64,000 nucleotides of DNA from contig JADJSY010000023.1 in NCBI GenBank assembly GCA_016711435.1, positions 62,001 to 126,000 on the forward strand. The letters are read 5' to 3'. Each line of letters begins with the position of its first letter. The first letter of the stretch is position 1. Shown in pieces: positions 9,392-19,900 of this stretch. Made by a program: the position numbers and the translations under genes. The notes beneath the pieces are model-generated. The model did no database searches, was not told the origin of the DNA, and saw nothing but the letters and a program-made list of their open reading frames with translations. This DNA is from Lewinellaceae bacterium (lineage in GTDB: Bacteria > Bacteroidota > Bacteroidia > Chitinophagales > Saprospiraceae).

Positions 9392-9430
9392 GGGGGGCCG
9401 GGGTTCGGCGGGGGGCGCGCCGGGGTGGGG
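9392..9430 (+). other. Potential G-quadruplex tract
   Basis: Five G runs of 4-6 bases (9392-9397, 9400-9403, 9410-9415, 9422-9425, 9427-9430) lie within 39 bases, with loops of 1-6 bases. This satisfies the standard quadruplex pattern several times over. It sits just upstream of the broken minus-strand methyltransferase start, G-rich on that gene's template strand. Confidence 0.6.
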
Positions 9431-9632
9431 TTCCTTTCCGTGAAAGGGGTGCATGTTCTCTGGGCGCTGGGTTCTTCTGCTTGCGCTATTTATAAAAGTT
9501 CAATCAAACCCATAGAAGGTTGCAAATATACTCCGGCAACAAAACAAAACTACCTATCCAACCCTCATTTATCCCATTTATAATTTCCAGACCCACTCCC
9601 CATTCCCCAAAAAAATCCCCAAATTTGCCGCT

Positions 9633-11168
9633 ATGAAATACCTCCTCCACCTCCTGCTCTGTTTCCTCGCCGCCCCGCTCTTCAGCCAGTCCAACGCGCT
9701 GTACGACGACACCAAGGTCTCCGAAATCCGCATTTTTTTGCCGGAAGATTCGCTGGCGTATATGCTCTACGAATTGGTCAACGATCATTACCTGCCGGCT
9801 ACTTTTGTTTTTGCCGACGGCCCGCTGCGCGACACCGTGGTACAGGTGGGCATACGCCTGCGCGGCAACACCTCCCTGAATGCCCAGAAAAAGTCGTTCA
9901 AAATCAGTTTCAATGAATTTGTATCGGGCAGGAAATACCAGGGGGTGAAAAAACTCAACCTGCGCGGCAGCCACAACGACCCGACGATGATCCGCGAAAA
10001 ATTGTTTTATGAGGTCTGGAACAAGGCGGACATGCCCCGGCGGCGCATCGCTTTTGTCAAGTTGTTTATCAATGACGAATACAAGGGCCTGTATTCCAAT
10101 GTGGAGGAAATCGACAAGGAATGGCTGGAAGATGTGTACAACGTCGACACCGGCAACCTGTATAAATGTACCTACCCGGCCGACCTGAATTATATCGGCG
10201 ACAACCAGGAGGCCTACAAAAACATTATGAACAACCCGGAAACCCGTGCCTACGACCTCACCACCAACGAAACGGAAGACAATTATTCACGCCTGGTCGA
10301 CCTCATCGGAATACTGAACCTGCCGGTCAACGCGAATTATCCCACCTATATCAGCACCATTTTAAACGTGGAATCCGTGCTGAAGTCCTTTGCCATTGAC
10401 GTGGCTACCGGCAACTGGGACGACTATTTTTACAACAAAAACAACTACTACCTGTACGACAACCCCGCTACGGGCCGATTCGAGTATTTCACCTTCGATA
10501 CGGACAATACCTTCGGGGTGGACTGGGTGAACCGCGACTGGGCGCAACGCAACTGCCTGGCCTGGCACAAACCGGGTGAAGCGCGGCCTTTAGCCACCAA
10601 GTTGCTGGCGGTACCGGCTTACCGCGAGCAGTTTATCAGTTATTTAGACAGCATCACGCGGTATACCACCTGTCACGATTCGATTTTCCCGCGCATCGAC
10701 GTGCTGCACAACCTGATCACGCCTGCTGCTTCCAGCGACATTTACCGCACCCTCGATTACGGCTATTCCATAGGAGACTTTCACGATGGTTTCACTCAAA
10801 CGATTGACGGACATACGCCTTACGGCATCAAACCATTTCTCAGCGTTCGTTACGACAGCACACTCAGTCAGATAGACGGCCTGGTGGGCAACACCGACCT
10901 GACGGCGAAAGGCCTGACCTATTTCTACACCTTTCCAAACCCGACAAGCGACTGGCTCTATATCCAAGCGGAAGCCAAGCTCTCTGCCCAACCCATCGAT
11001 GGTTCTGTATACGACAAGGAAGGGCGTTTGTTGTTGCACTGGAAATGGAACGCAACTGCCGATCCGCACCGCGTTTCCATTCAGGCGCTGCCGCCGGGAT
11101 TGTATCAACTGCATTTAAAAACGAAAGGCGTGGAACAAGCGGCGAGTTTTGTAAAAAGCGGTTTGTAA
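9633..11168 (+). CDS. CotH-like secreted protein with T9SS sorting domain
   Basis: A 511-residue exported protein. A signal peptide (MKYLLHLLLCFLAAPLFSQS) leads into a CotH kinase domain, roughly residues 30-330, with VGIRLRGNTSLNAQKKSFKI, NLRGSHNDPTMIRE, GLYSNVEEIDKEWL, TGNWDDYFYNKNNYYLYDN and the acidic FDTDNTFGVDW. CotH-family proteins in spores and fungi are protein kinases or surface proteins; the role in Bacteroidota is not established. The last 80 residues begin YTFPNPTSDWLYI and end in a short beta-strand module, a type A T9SS C-terminal sorting domain, so surface display or release is expected. Confidence 0.85.
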   Translation: MKYLLHLLLCFLAAPLFSQSNALYDDTKVSEIRIFLPEDSLAYMLYELVNDHYLPATFVFADGPLRDTVVQVGIRLRGNTSLNAQKKSFKISFNEFVSGRKYQGVKKLNLRGSHNDPTMIREKLFYEVWNKADMPRRRIAFVKLFINDEYKGLYSNVEEIDKEWLEDVYNVDTGNLYKCTYPADLNYIGDNQEAYKNIMNNPETRAYDLTTNETEDNYSRLVDLIGILNLPVNANYPTYISTILNVESVLKSFAIDVATGNWDDYFYNKNNYYLYDNPATGRFEYFTFDTDNTFGVDWVNRDWAQRNCLAWHKPGEARPLATKLLAVPAYREQFISYLDSITRYTTCHDSIFPRIDVLHNLITPAASSDIYRTLDYGYSIGDFHDGFTQTIDGHTPYGIKPFLSVRYDSTLSQIDGLVGNTDLTAKGLTYFYTFPNPTSDWLYIQAEAKLSAQPIDGSVYDKEGRLLLHWKWNATADPHRVSIQALPPGLYQLHLKTKGVEQAASFVKSGL

Positions 11169-11170
11169 AA

Positions 11171-11453
11171 TAGTGCCAAGTCGTCAGTTCGAAGTGCGAA
11201 AGGTGCCTTCCTGGTTTACCAGCCGCAGCGCGGCGGTCAATATTTGTAGCCCATAGCCAAACAAGAAAAGCGAGGTGCAGCGCACCGGCAATATAATATT
11301 ACCGGTGCGCTGCACCTCTGAACACATCATCGCAACTATTGCTACAAATATGACCGCCGCGCTGCGGCTGGCAAATCAGGAAGGCTTAATCAATGATACA
11401 ATATCTATGGACTTCGCACTTGTCGCTGACTTCGCACTGACGACTTCGCACTA
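11171..11453. repeat. Three nested inverted repeats with GTGCGAA-type outer arms
   Basis: Three palindromic layers fill the gap between the CotH gene and the LytS-type gene. Outer layer: AGTCGTCAG/TTCGAAGTGCGAA (11171-11203) against GACTTCGCAC units (11410-11453). Middle layer: 11206-11250 against 11341-11385, including CCGCAGCGCGGCGGTCA. Inner layer: a perfect 17-bp stem, 11272-11288 with 11302-11318, around AATATAATATTA. The outer heptamer GTGCGAA recurs as a direct array at 48849-48950. Confidence 0.85.
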
Positions 11454-11457
11454 ACTT

Positions 11458-14442
11458 ATGCACAGTAAATTTCTTGTTCCAATTCTGTTTGTATTATTTT
11501 TGAAGGGGTCGCTCACTGCGCAGCAGCCCTTCCATATCAATTACCAGGCAAAGGAAGGGCTGTTCTCCAACTACATTTATTTCGTTTACCAGGACAGCAA
11601 AGGGTATATCTGGGTCGGGTCGGACATCGGAGTGAGTCGTTTTGACGGCAACAGTTTTACCAACTTCAATACCGCCCACGGCATGTCTGACAACGAAGTG
11701 TTTTCCATGCTGGAAGACCGGAAAGGCCGGCTCTGGTTTGCCACGCTGAACGGCAAACCCTGTTTTTACCAGAACGACGTCATTTACAGCGAAAAAAACC
11801 TGCCCCTGCTCAAACAATGCGATGTGGGTGGATTAGTGTTGCGCATTTTTGAACAACAAAACGGTACTATTAACTTTTGCTCCACCCTGAAAATCCGGTC
11901 TGTCAACCTGGATGCCCGAAAATGTGAAGAAATCTCCCTCCCAAAGGGCTTGTATGATGCCTGGGAAAACCAGGACGGCACAATCGGCTGCATTGGCAAC
12001 CAGAGTTTGCAAGTTATAGAAAAATCAGGCGTGGTTTCCAGCACGTATATGCCGCTGATAGCGCCTCCTGTCCGGGCTTTGCCTTTAGGCGATACCATAC
12101 TGATCAGCAGTTCCAATCAGATTTTGATTTGCGAACGCTCCACAGGTCGCATTGTCCAAACCCTGTCTTTGCTGGAAGCCGGCAGCGAAATTATTGACCT
12201 TCGGATGAACAACGGGCAAATCTGGCTGGGCACCCGCAAAGGTTCCTTTTCCTTCGACTACCCTTCTTTCCGCCCCATGCAGCACAATCTGCCGGGGCGT
12301 TCCGTCACTTCCATGCTGGAAGACCGGGAAGGCGGCCGGTGGTTTTCTACGCTGGAAGAAGGGCTTTTTTATATCCCGGCCCCAGATATTCTGCATTTTA
12401 CAACTGCGGAAGGGTTGGTGTACAACCGGATTATTTGCCTGAGCCGCGATGCGTCCGATCGCCTCTGGATCGGTTCGGAAGGCAGCACTTTTTCCATTTT
12501 TGATGGGAAAGAAATGCGGACAAGGCAAATTTTGAAAGAGACCGTTAAAAACAAAAACATCCTCAATATCAGGCATTTACCGGACCACAGTACGATGGTG
12601 GTGGGTAAATCCGGTACCCTGATCCTGCGCAACGGTACTGAACAATTCCTTTATCAGAGAGCGGCGGACATCAATATCGACGCCCACGGAGATTACTGGG
12701 CAGGACTTGCGGGGCTGTACAGGATCAAAAAAGCGCAGGTGCCACTCAAATTGCATCCACCCGAACGGCTGAGCAGGGCAGACGGTTATAAGTTGTATAT
12801 GATCGCTCCGGCGCAGCGATTGTCCGACCTGCGGGTCGAAAAAATCGAATTCGATCAGCAAAACCGGATTTGGCTGGCTACCTCTACCGGCTTGTTTACC
12901 GGAATTGATTCCCTGCATTATCAATGCGTGCTCCCTTATGTAACGCGGGATATTTTGTTCGATTCCGTCCGGCAGGTGCTGTGGGCACTCAGTGAATCCA
13001 GGGGCCTTTTTGCCATTCAAAACGGCCGTGTGACGGACAGTATCCAAATCGCGAATGGCCGGGAGGGCGTCATTTGCCGGGACCTTTGCCTCGACGATAC
13101 AGGCAACTTGTGGATCGGTAGTGCCGGCGGCTTGTTTGAAGTAACCGGCGGACCCGGCCGCTTGCAGTTGACCAACTACTGGGGCGTGTACGGCCTGGGC
13201 GGAGAAAAAATAAATGCCGTAGAAGTTATTGGAGATCAGATATTTATAGGAAAAGACGACGGCTTGTTGCGCATTCCCAAACACATCCTTCGTTTTTCGG
13301 TGCCTTCTCCTCCGGTATGGATAAAGTCGGTACGGATCAACAACCAAACGCGTCTTTTTACGGGTAACGAACGTATTGAAATGAAATATGGAGAAGGCTC
13401 TCTCTCCATCGAATTCGAAGGGCTGTCGTTCCGGGAAGTCCAAAATATCCGATACAAATACCGGCTTGCCGGGCTTGACGACAACTGGCGGGAAACCGCA
13501 AACGAAGCCGTCGAATTCGCAGCTTTGCGACCCGGGAAATATACGCTGGAAGTCTTCTCTATCAACGGTTCCGGCGTGCCTTGCGCCCGGCCTGCGGTAT
13601 TGCAATTGCAGGTGCTGCCGCCTTTCTGGATGCGGGCCTGGTTTTTGCTGCTTGTATCCGGTTGCCTGGCGGCGGCGGTAATTGCCTATATTCGCTGGCG
13701 GGAAAACAGGTTGCGCGGCGCATACGAAGTAGAGCGCCAACTGACGGAAAGCAGCCGGGAAAACGCGGAGCTACAGCAAAAAAACACCGAACTGCGGATG
13801 CTGGCCTTGCGCCTTCAGATGAATCCGCATTTTATTTTTAACGCCCTGAATACGATAAAAGGTTATTACGGCCAGGATAAAGTGGTGGAAGCCAATGCTT
13901 TTATCAGCAGGTTTGCGCGGCTGCTCCGGCTCAATCTGGATTACTCGGACGCAATGATCCCGCTGGAATACGAGATCGAATTGCTACAGATTTACCTGCA
14001 ATTGTCACAAACCCGGTACCCCGGAAAAATCGGCATGGAATTCCACGTCGATCCGGCACTGCATCCCATGGAAATTCTGATCCCCTCGATGCTCGTGCAG
14101 CCTTTTGTGGAAAATGCCGTCATCCACGGACTCGTTCCTAAAAAGGGTAGCGGCCATGTTTTTATCGGTTTTTACAAAAATGATATGGAAATCAGGGTTT
14201 GTATCAAAGACGACGGAATCGGCAGGGTGGCTTCCGCGCAACTGCAACTGCGCAATATGCACAAGCCACTCGCCACCCGGATCACGACGAACCGGCTGCG
14301 GCTGCTGCATCCGGACAGATCGGGAGAAGCCGTTGCGATCCGCGATTTGTACGACGAAAAAGGCGCTGCCGCCGGCACGGAAGTAACCCTGTTTATCCCA
14401 TTTCAAAACAACCACAGCCATGATCAACGCGATAATTATTGA
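11458..14442 (+). CDS. Propeller sensor histidine kinase, LytS/YehU type
   Basis: A 994-residue membrane sensor. After a signal peptide (about 21 residues) come two-component-regulator propeller repeats (YIWVGSDIGVSRFDG, RLWFATLNGK, RLWIGSEGSTF and others) to about residue 620. A Y_Y_Y domain follows (IRYKYRLAGLDDNWRET), then one membrane helix around residues 725-745. The cytoplasmic part is a His_kinase domain with the phospho-acceptor in LQMNPHFIFNALN (His791) and a HATPase with VQPFVENAVIHGL. Its 3' end overlaps the LytTR regulator by 23 bp, so the two form a translationally coupled pair. Confidence 0.92.
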   Translation: MHSKFLVPILFVLFLKGSLTAQQPFHINYQAKEGLFSNYIYFVYQDSKGYIWVGSDIGVSRFDGNSFTNFNTAHGMSDNEVFSMLEDRKGRLWFATLNGKPCFYQNDVIYSEKNLPLLKQCDVGGLVLRIFEQQNGTINFCSTLKIRSVNLDARKCEEISLPKGLYDAWENQDGTIGCIGNQSLQVIEKSGVVSSTYMPLIAPPVRALPLGDTILISSSNQILICERSTGRIVQTLSLLEAGSEIIDLRMNNGQIWLGTRKGSFSFDYPSFRPMQHNLPGRSVTSMLEDREGGRWFSTLEEGLFYIPAPDILHFTTAEGLVYNRIICLSRDASDRLWIGSEGSTFSIFDGKEMRTRQILKETVKNKNILNIRHLPDHSTMVVGKSGTLILRNGTEQFLYQRAADINIDAHGDYWAGLAGLYRIKKAQVPLKLHPPERLSRADGYKLYMIAPAQRLSDLRVEKIEFDQQNRIWLATSTGLFTGIDSLHYQCVLPYVTRDILFDSVRQVLWALSESRGLFAIQNGRVTDSIQIANGREGVICRDLCLDDTGNLWIGSAGGLFEVTGGPGRLQLTNYWGVYGLGGEKINAVEVIGDQIFIGKDDGLLRIPKHILRFSVPSPPVWIKSVRINNQTRLFTGNERIEMKYGEGSLSIEFEGLSFREVQNIRYKYRLAGLDDNWRETANEAVEFAALRPGKYTLEVFSINGSGVPCARPAVLQLQVLPPFWMRAWFLLLVSGCLAAAVIAYIRWRENRLRGAYEVERQLTESSRENAELQQKNTELRMLALRLQMNPHFIFNALNTIKGYYGQDKVVEANAFISRFARLLRLNLDYSDAMIPLEYEIELLQIYLQLSQTRYPGKIGMEFHVDPALHPMEILIPSMLVQPFVENAVIHGLVPKKGSGHVFIGFYKNDMEIRVCIKDDGIGRVASAQLQLRNMHKPLATRITTNRLRLLHPDRSGEAVAIRDLYDEKGAAAGTEVTLFIPFQNNHSHDQRDNY

Positions 14443-15187
14443 CGACGAGCCGGCAGCCCGGGCTTCTCTGGCAATGGAAATCAAGTTGCACTGTCCAGAC
14501 ATGCGTATTGTTGCGGAAGCCGGTTCCGTCATTGAAGGCCTGGAAGTCATACAGGCCTTCAAACAGGTGGACCTGCTTTTTCTGGATATACAACTCAGCG
14601 ACGGCTCCGGCTTTGAAATATTACAAAACATTGATTTTAAACACTATAAAATCATTTTTACTACGGCGTACAGCGAGTATGCCCTGCGCGCCATCAAGTT
14701 TTCGCCGCTCGATTATCTGCTCAAGCCGATCGATGCCGATGAGTTGATCAAAGCGGTTGAGAAGGCATTGGCAAGCCGGCAACCCGAATTCAGCGAACAG
14801 TTGCGGCGCCTGATGCAACAAATGAACCCCAACCAGACACCGCCGCGCATTGCACTGGCCACTTCCGATGGCATTCACCTGCACTTTGTCAAAAACATCA
14901 TCCGCTGCGCATCCGACGGCAATTACGCCACCGTTTTTTTCGACGACGGCTCCAAGTTGCTGTTAGCCAAAACCCTCAAAGACCTTGAAATACTGTTGGA
15001 GCCTTACCACTTCGAGCGCATCCACAAATCCCACCTGGTCAACCTCGACCACCTGCGGCGGTACTACAACCGCTTTTCCGGTGAAGTGGAAATGAGCGAC
15101 GGCAGCGTGCTGCCCGTATCCCAACGCAAAAAAGCCCAACTGCTTGATTTGCTCAACAATGTGAACCTCTCCTTCCTGTCAGAATAA
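14420..15187 (+). CDS. LytTR-family response regulator
   Basis: A 255-residue DNA-binding regulator. The receiver domain covers residues 1-120, with acidic pocket IIDDEP, phospho-acceptor Asp56 in LLFLDIQLSDGSG and the conserved Lys in SPLDYLLKPID. A LytTR DNA-binding domain follows, about residues 150-250, with IIRCASDGNYATVFF, FERIHKSHLVNLDHL and LPVSQRKK. It is the partner of the overlapping LytS-type kinase. Regulated genes are unknown; the secreted protein downstream is one candidate by position. Confidence 0.93.
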   Translation: MINAIIIDDEPAARASLAMEIKLHCPDMRIVAEAGSVIEGLEVIQAFKQVDLLFLDIQLSDGSGFEILQNIDFKHYKIIFTTAYSEYALRAIKFSPLDYLLKPIDADELIKAVEKALASRQPEFSEQLRRLMQQMNPNQTPPRIALATSDGIHLHFVKNIIRCASDGNYATVFFDDGSKLLLAKTLKDLEILLEPYHFERIHKSHLVNLDHLRRYYNRFSGEVEMSDGSVLPVSQRKKAQLLDLLNNVNLSFLSE

Positions 15188-15263
15188 GACAACCCTATCG
15201 GTAAATCAATCGATCCGATCGCTGGTCATGGGCAGCTTGCGGATGGAGCGGTGTTTTTCCAAC

Positions 15264-15397
15264 CTTGGTTTCGTTATTGGTTATCAGTTATCCGTTATCA
15301 GGTTGCTGGCAACAATGGTGAATGAAGCCAAATTTTACCACCACGAATAACGGATAACGGATAACGAATAACTAATAACCGATAACTAATAACCACC
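15264..15397. repeat. Inverted repeat with GTTATNN heptamer arms
   Basis: The left arm (15264-15300) is made of GTTATNN units and the right arm (15344-15394) of the reverse-complement NNATAAC units, seven in a row, ending against the next start codon. The unit is the same one seen at 27546, 29283, 31844, 42352, 44686 and 56223. Confidence 0.8.
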
Positions 15398-16696
15398 ATG
15401 CCTACACTTATCAAAAAAAGTACACTTATTCTCCTTTTCTTGGCTACCGCAATCGCCGCAACCGCACAAATCAGCAACCTGAAAAACAAAGCAAAAGCGC
15501 GGGTTGAAGAAGAAAAAGAAAACGCCAAAACCGAGATTCCCGCAGCGAATAACTCGAATCAAACACCAACACAAACAACTACCCCAGCCCAACCAGCCGT
15601 GAGCGTGACACCGGCCCCGTCGGAAAAACCTGCCGACAAAAGCGCCGGCAAAACCCGGCAGGCTCCCGCAAAAAACGATAGAGCGGCCGCTTCCGAGGAC
15701 AAAACCGTCCCCAATTCGGAAGTCGAACTGGATTTTGACTCCGAACCCTTCCAACCGGCCATCCTTTGGTCGACCCTGCTGCACAACGGCTGCTGGTATT
15801 ACAACATCACCAATGGACAGATGTACCTCAACAACCTGGAGGTATCTTTTTTGCCCAAAAAAACCAAAAGCGGTGAAGCCGTCAACTACGCAGGATACGC
15901 CAACAAAACACCCCTGCTGCGCATGGAAGTGGTAGATGTTGCCACAGGGGTTGTAAAAGGCACTTTGCATTATGAAGCCAAAGCATCTATCCTTCCTTTT
16001 TATGAAATGGAACAGTTAACAGGTAAGAATTACGCATTCTCTGTCACTATTAAGGAAGGTAAATACGAGTTGCGCTTTTTTGCAGGTACCAAACACTTTT
16101 ACACCTACCCGTTCAGTGTGGAAAAAAAGACCAACCCCGATCCGTATGCGTCGGTGCATGATTTGTATTTCCTGAAAGGCCCCTGGGAAGAATGGGGACG
16201 GGTGGAATTCGGCCCCGACAACGATTTCATTTTCAATTTTTACCTGACCGATGCCAGCACCACCATCACCAACCAATCCGTCTGGGACAATTCAAAACAA
16301 TACGAATTTCTGATCAAATTGTATCGCGACGGTAAAATGGCCGGCGCGCACAGGATTCAGAATGTGGGCAACGGATTCGAATACGCAGGCATTCAAACCC
16401 GCAACGGCAAATGGATGAAATTTGACGCTACCTTGTTTGCCTATCCTGTTGTAGCCACAGGTACGGGCGCAGGTTCCAAAAAATTTCTCAAAAAAGACGA
16501 ATTGAAAGACGGAAATTACACCCTCGACCTGCTGCTCAAAGATAAAGACGGCGTGGAAAAAACATTACAATATACCTGTGTAGTGAAAAACGGCGCCATT
16601 CAACCCGACCCGAAGGCTGACCGCGCAGTCCACAAAGATCCGCTCACGCTTCTGGAACAGGGGCCAAAGTTCTTTTATGTGAAAAGGGTGAAGTAG
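15398..16696 (+). CDS. Secreted protein of unknown function
   Basis: A 432-residue protein with a clear signal peptide (LILLFLATAIAATAQ, cleavage near residue 24). A low-complexity Lys/Glu then Ala/Pro/Thr-rich linker follows (residues 30-105), then a folded region of about 320 residues rich in beta-strand patterns (LWSTLLHNGCWYYNITNG, YELRFFAGTKHFYTYPF, YTLDLLLKDKDGVEKTLQYT). No family was recognised. There is no sorting domain at the end, so it is probably periplasmic. It follows the LytS/LytTR pair across a palindromic gap. Confidence 0.75.
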   Translation: MPTLIKKSTLILLFLATAIAATAQISNLKNKAKARVEEEKENAKTEIPAANNSNQTPTQTTTPAQPAVSVTPAPSEKPADKSAGKTRQAPAKNDRAAASEDKTVPNSEVELDFDSEPFQPAILWSTLLHNGCWYYNITNGQMYLNNLEVSFLPKKTKSGEAVNYAGYANKTPLLRMEVVDVATGVVKGTLHYEAKASILPFYEMEQLTGKNYAFSVTIKEGKYELRFFAGTKHFYTYPFSVEKKTNPDPYASVHDLYFLKGPWEEWGRVEFGPDNDFIFNFYLTDASTTITNQSVWDNSKQYEFLIKLYRDGKMAGAHRIQNVGNGFEYAGIQTRNGKWMKFDATLFAYPVVATGTGAGSKKFLKKDELKDGNYTLDLLLKDKDGVEKTLQYTCVVKNGAIQPDPKADRAVHKDPLTLLEQGPKFFYVKRVK

Positions 16697-16704
16697 ATTT
16701 GAGG

Positions 16705-16915
16705 ATTTTAAAGACACGGATTAAACGGATCACGGATTTTGCGCTGACGCACAACGCGGATGACGCAGATTGCATGATGATTTTCGGTTAATGCCATCTT
16801 GAAAATCATCAACTGTCAAAAGCATCACTACCGTCCGGCGCGTACTAGCCGCAACAAAATCCAGGATGATCCATGTTTTCAATTCATTTTAATCCTCATC
16901 CATCCTAACCCGATC
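16705..16915. repeat. Imperfect nested palindrome related to 8361-8587
   Basis: An inner hairpin pairs GATGATTTTC (16776-16785) with GAAAATCATC (16801-16810), followed by AACTGTCAAAAGCATCA. This order of modules is close to 8444-8510. Then comes CAAAATCCAGGATGATCCAT, a degenerate copy of the module at 8545-8566. Weak outer arms are GAGGATTTTAAA (about 16700) and TTTTAATCCTC (about 16887). Confidence 0.6.
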
Positions 16916-16933
16916 CTCCCGAAATTTCATGCA

Positions 16934-19900
16934 ATGAAAATTTCTACCGCACTTCTGTTAATCTGCTTTCATGTCAATCTTTTCTCCCAGGCAAGCCCGG
17001 AAACGCGCCGGTTCGCCCCTGAAATCTGCAACAACGAAATAGACGACGACGGCGACGGACTGATCGATTGTTACGATGTACAGGATTGCCCCTGCGACAC
17101 GGTCCCGAATTGTGTCGTCACCTCCATGCCCGCCAGTTTTGGTATGCAGGCCGCCTGGATCAGCCCGCAGGACAATCTTACATCCTGGGTAACGCCGCTT
17201 GTCGGCAACCTGAATCCCACACAGGACAGTATTCCGGAAATCATTGTATTCAAGGCGAACAATGTCATTGCACTACCCACGGAAGTTTTGTTTTTCAAAG
17301 GAGACGGAAGCGACCGGAATAACCCTCCGAAAATGACGGTGCCCGGCGGTTTTTCGGATCCTAGTATCGCCGACCTGGATCGGGACGGCAACGTCGAATT
17401 ATTTATGGTAGACCATGAAAAACGTCTTCGCGTGTACCATGGCTACAACCCGGCCGCTAACCAGGCTATGCAGTTGTGGGTAATTTCAACGGATACCATT
17501 CAAAGCAGATTAGCCCATACGCACGCTGCAGATTTCGATGCGGACGGCATTTCAGAAATATATGTAGGAAACGAGGTGTATGCGCTGGATTTCAGCAATC
17601 CCGGTGCCCCCCAGTTGAAACGGATATTAAAAGGTACTGGCCCGACAGGTGGGTGGTCGTATTTTTATAACTTTTACAACTCCTTTGCTGCCGACCTGCT
17701 TACTCCGGCCGATTGCGGCGGCGATCCGGACTGCAACGGACTGGAAATCGCCGCCGGTTTTGTCATCTATTCCATCGACCTGGACCCCAATGACGGCGAT
17801 GGCGTACAAATAAAAATACAACGAAACATCAAAGTAAGTTCGGGCCAGAATTTTTCAGATGGTTACACTGCCGTCGCCGATGTGAACCTGGATGGCATTC
17901 CGGAAGTCGTGGTGGCGGGGAGGTTGATCCAGGGAAATTTCCCGACTGATCAGTCTGGCGTATACGTGTGGAACAAAACGGGATTCTGGAAATTTATGGC
18001 CAATCCTTACGAGGTTGCTCTGAACGATGAAGAAACCGGGGTTTTGACTATTGCAAACGTATATGACGATACCGAAGCGGGACATGCCGAAGACTGGCCC
18101 GAAATCATGAGTTGCACCGAAGGAAAACTCAAATGTTATAATCTCCATGCCGCCAACACTACTCCGGCACAACCAACCTGGTGGGCGGTAAATACGGAAG
18201 ATCTGGGCCAGCTTCCCGGGGTCACCAGTTTTGATTTTGACAACAACGGCATAAGCGAACTGGTTCTCCAGGATCAGCCTTACTTGCGGATTCTTTATGG
18301 CGGCGCAAATCTCCCTGCAGGTGTATCGGGCAACAACAGGAACCTGGCTACTTATCACAACAAGGGAGTAGGTCTGAATCAGATGGCGGTTATCGCGGAT
18401 GTGGATGCGGACGATGAAGCGGAAATCGTGGTGATCGGCGGAAGGGAAATTCCCAATACGATCGAGTACACTTCTTACGGATCGCTCTACGTCCTGGAAT
18501 CCAACCGTCAGAACCACCGTGCCTGGATGCCCGCCAGGGACATCTGGAATCAATATTCCTATAATGTCGTCAACATCAACGACGACCTGACCGTACCCAT
18601 CACGCAGCAGGAAAGTCACCTGCAAATACCTGCCGGAAGCGGGAAGCGGCCGCTGAACAATTTCGGCTTTCAGGCGCCGAAATACGGCAAACCGAATAAT
18701 GCATATTTACCCACAGCCGACCTCCAACTTGAACTGGTCAGCAAATCCTGTACCGGCACTTCGTTAAACATCACGATGCGTATCTGCAACAAAGGCAGCA
18801 TACCCTTCCGCGACAGCATGTTCCTTTCATTTTACAGGTACGGCAACCCTTTTTCCGGCAATGCATTCAGGGGTGGCACTTACCTGTTGCGTACCACGCC
18901 GTTCCAGCCGGACAGTTGCCTCATTTTTAACGTCACGCTGCCGAATGCGCCCATTACTTTCTATTTTTTGGTCAATGATGCGGGGGACACACAGATTCCG
19001 CTGCCCGGCAACCTGGTGTTTTACACACCCGAATGTAATTACCAGAACAATAGTATTCAGTTCAACGGCTTCCCCAATGCTACGCTGAACCTGGGGGCCG
19101 ACCGGACCGGCTGCCCGGCCGCCGGGCACACTTTTATCGTGGGCGGCGGTTTTGCTACATACGAGTGGCAGGACGGCTCTACCGGACCGCTTTTTACGGC
19201 ATTCACTTCGGGCAAGTACTGGGTGGAAGCCGTCGACTTTTGTAATAACATACGCCACGATACAGTGGAAGTAATTTCGGGTGACGTTTTACAAATAGTT
19301 CAGGCAGGAGCCTGTGCCGGAGATACCTATCTATTTGACGGACAAAACATTCCTGCCGGAAGCAGCCAGACTTTCCAGTACGTCTCCGCACAAGGTTGCG
19401 ACTCCACAATCGTCGTGGAGGTGGCTGTTCTTCCTCTATCCATGAGCACGGAAATCAGGCAGATTTGTCCCGGCGATTCCACACTCGTTTTTGGAAATTA
19501 TGTGTCCGTTGCAGGTGCTTTTCAGCAAACAAGTTCCAATACAAACGGCTGTGATTCCACGCATACCATAACCGTCAGTCTCTTTCCTCCGGCCCAGAGC
19601 ACACAGGAAATCAGGCAGATTTGTCCCGGCGATTCCACACTCGTTTTTGGAAATTATGTGTCCGTTGCAGGTGCTTTTCAGCAAACAAGTGCCAATACAA
19701 ACGGCTGTGATTCCACCCACACCATAACCGTCAGTCTCTTCCCTCCGGCCCAGAACTCCCAGGAAAACAGGCAGATTTGTCCCGGCGATTCCACACTCGT
19801 TTTTGGAAATTATGTGTCCGCAGCAGGCGCGTTCCAGCAAACAAGTGCCAATACAAACGGTGCGACTCCACCCACACCATAACCGTCAGCCTGTTTCCTC

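Noticed and set aside
12577..13740. A 387-codon open frame on the minus strand
   Set aside because: It lies entirely antisense to the LytS-type sensor, whose propeller, Y_Y_Y and kinase motifs are clear; the minus-strand product has no family-like features.
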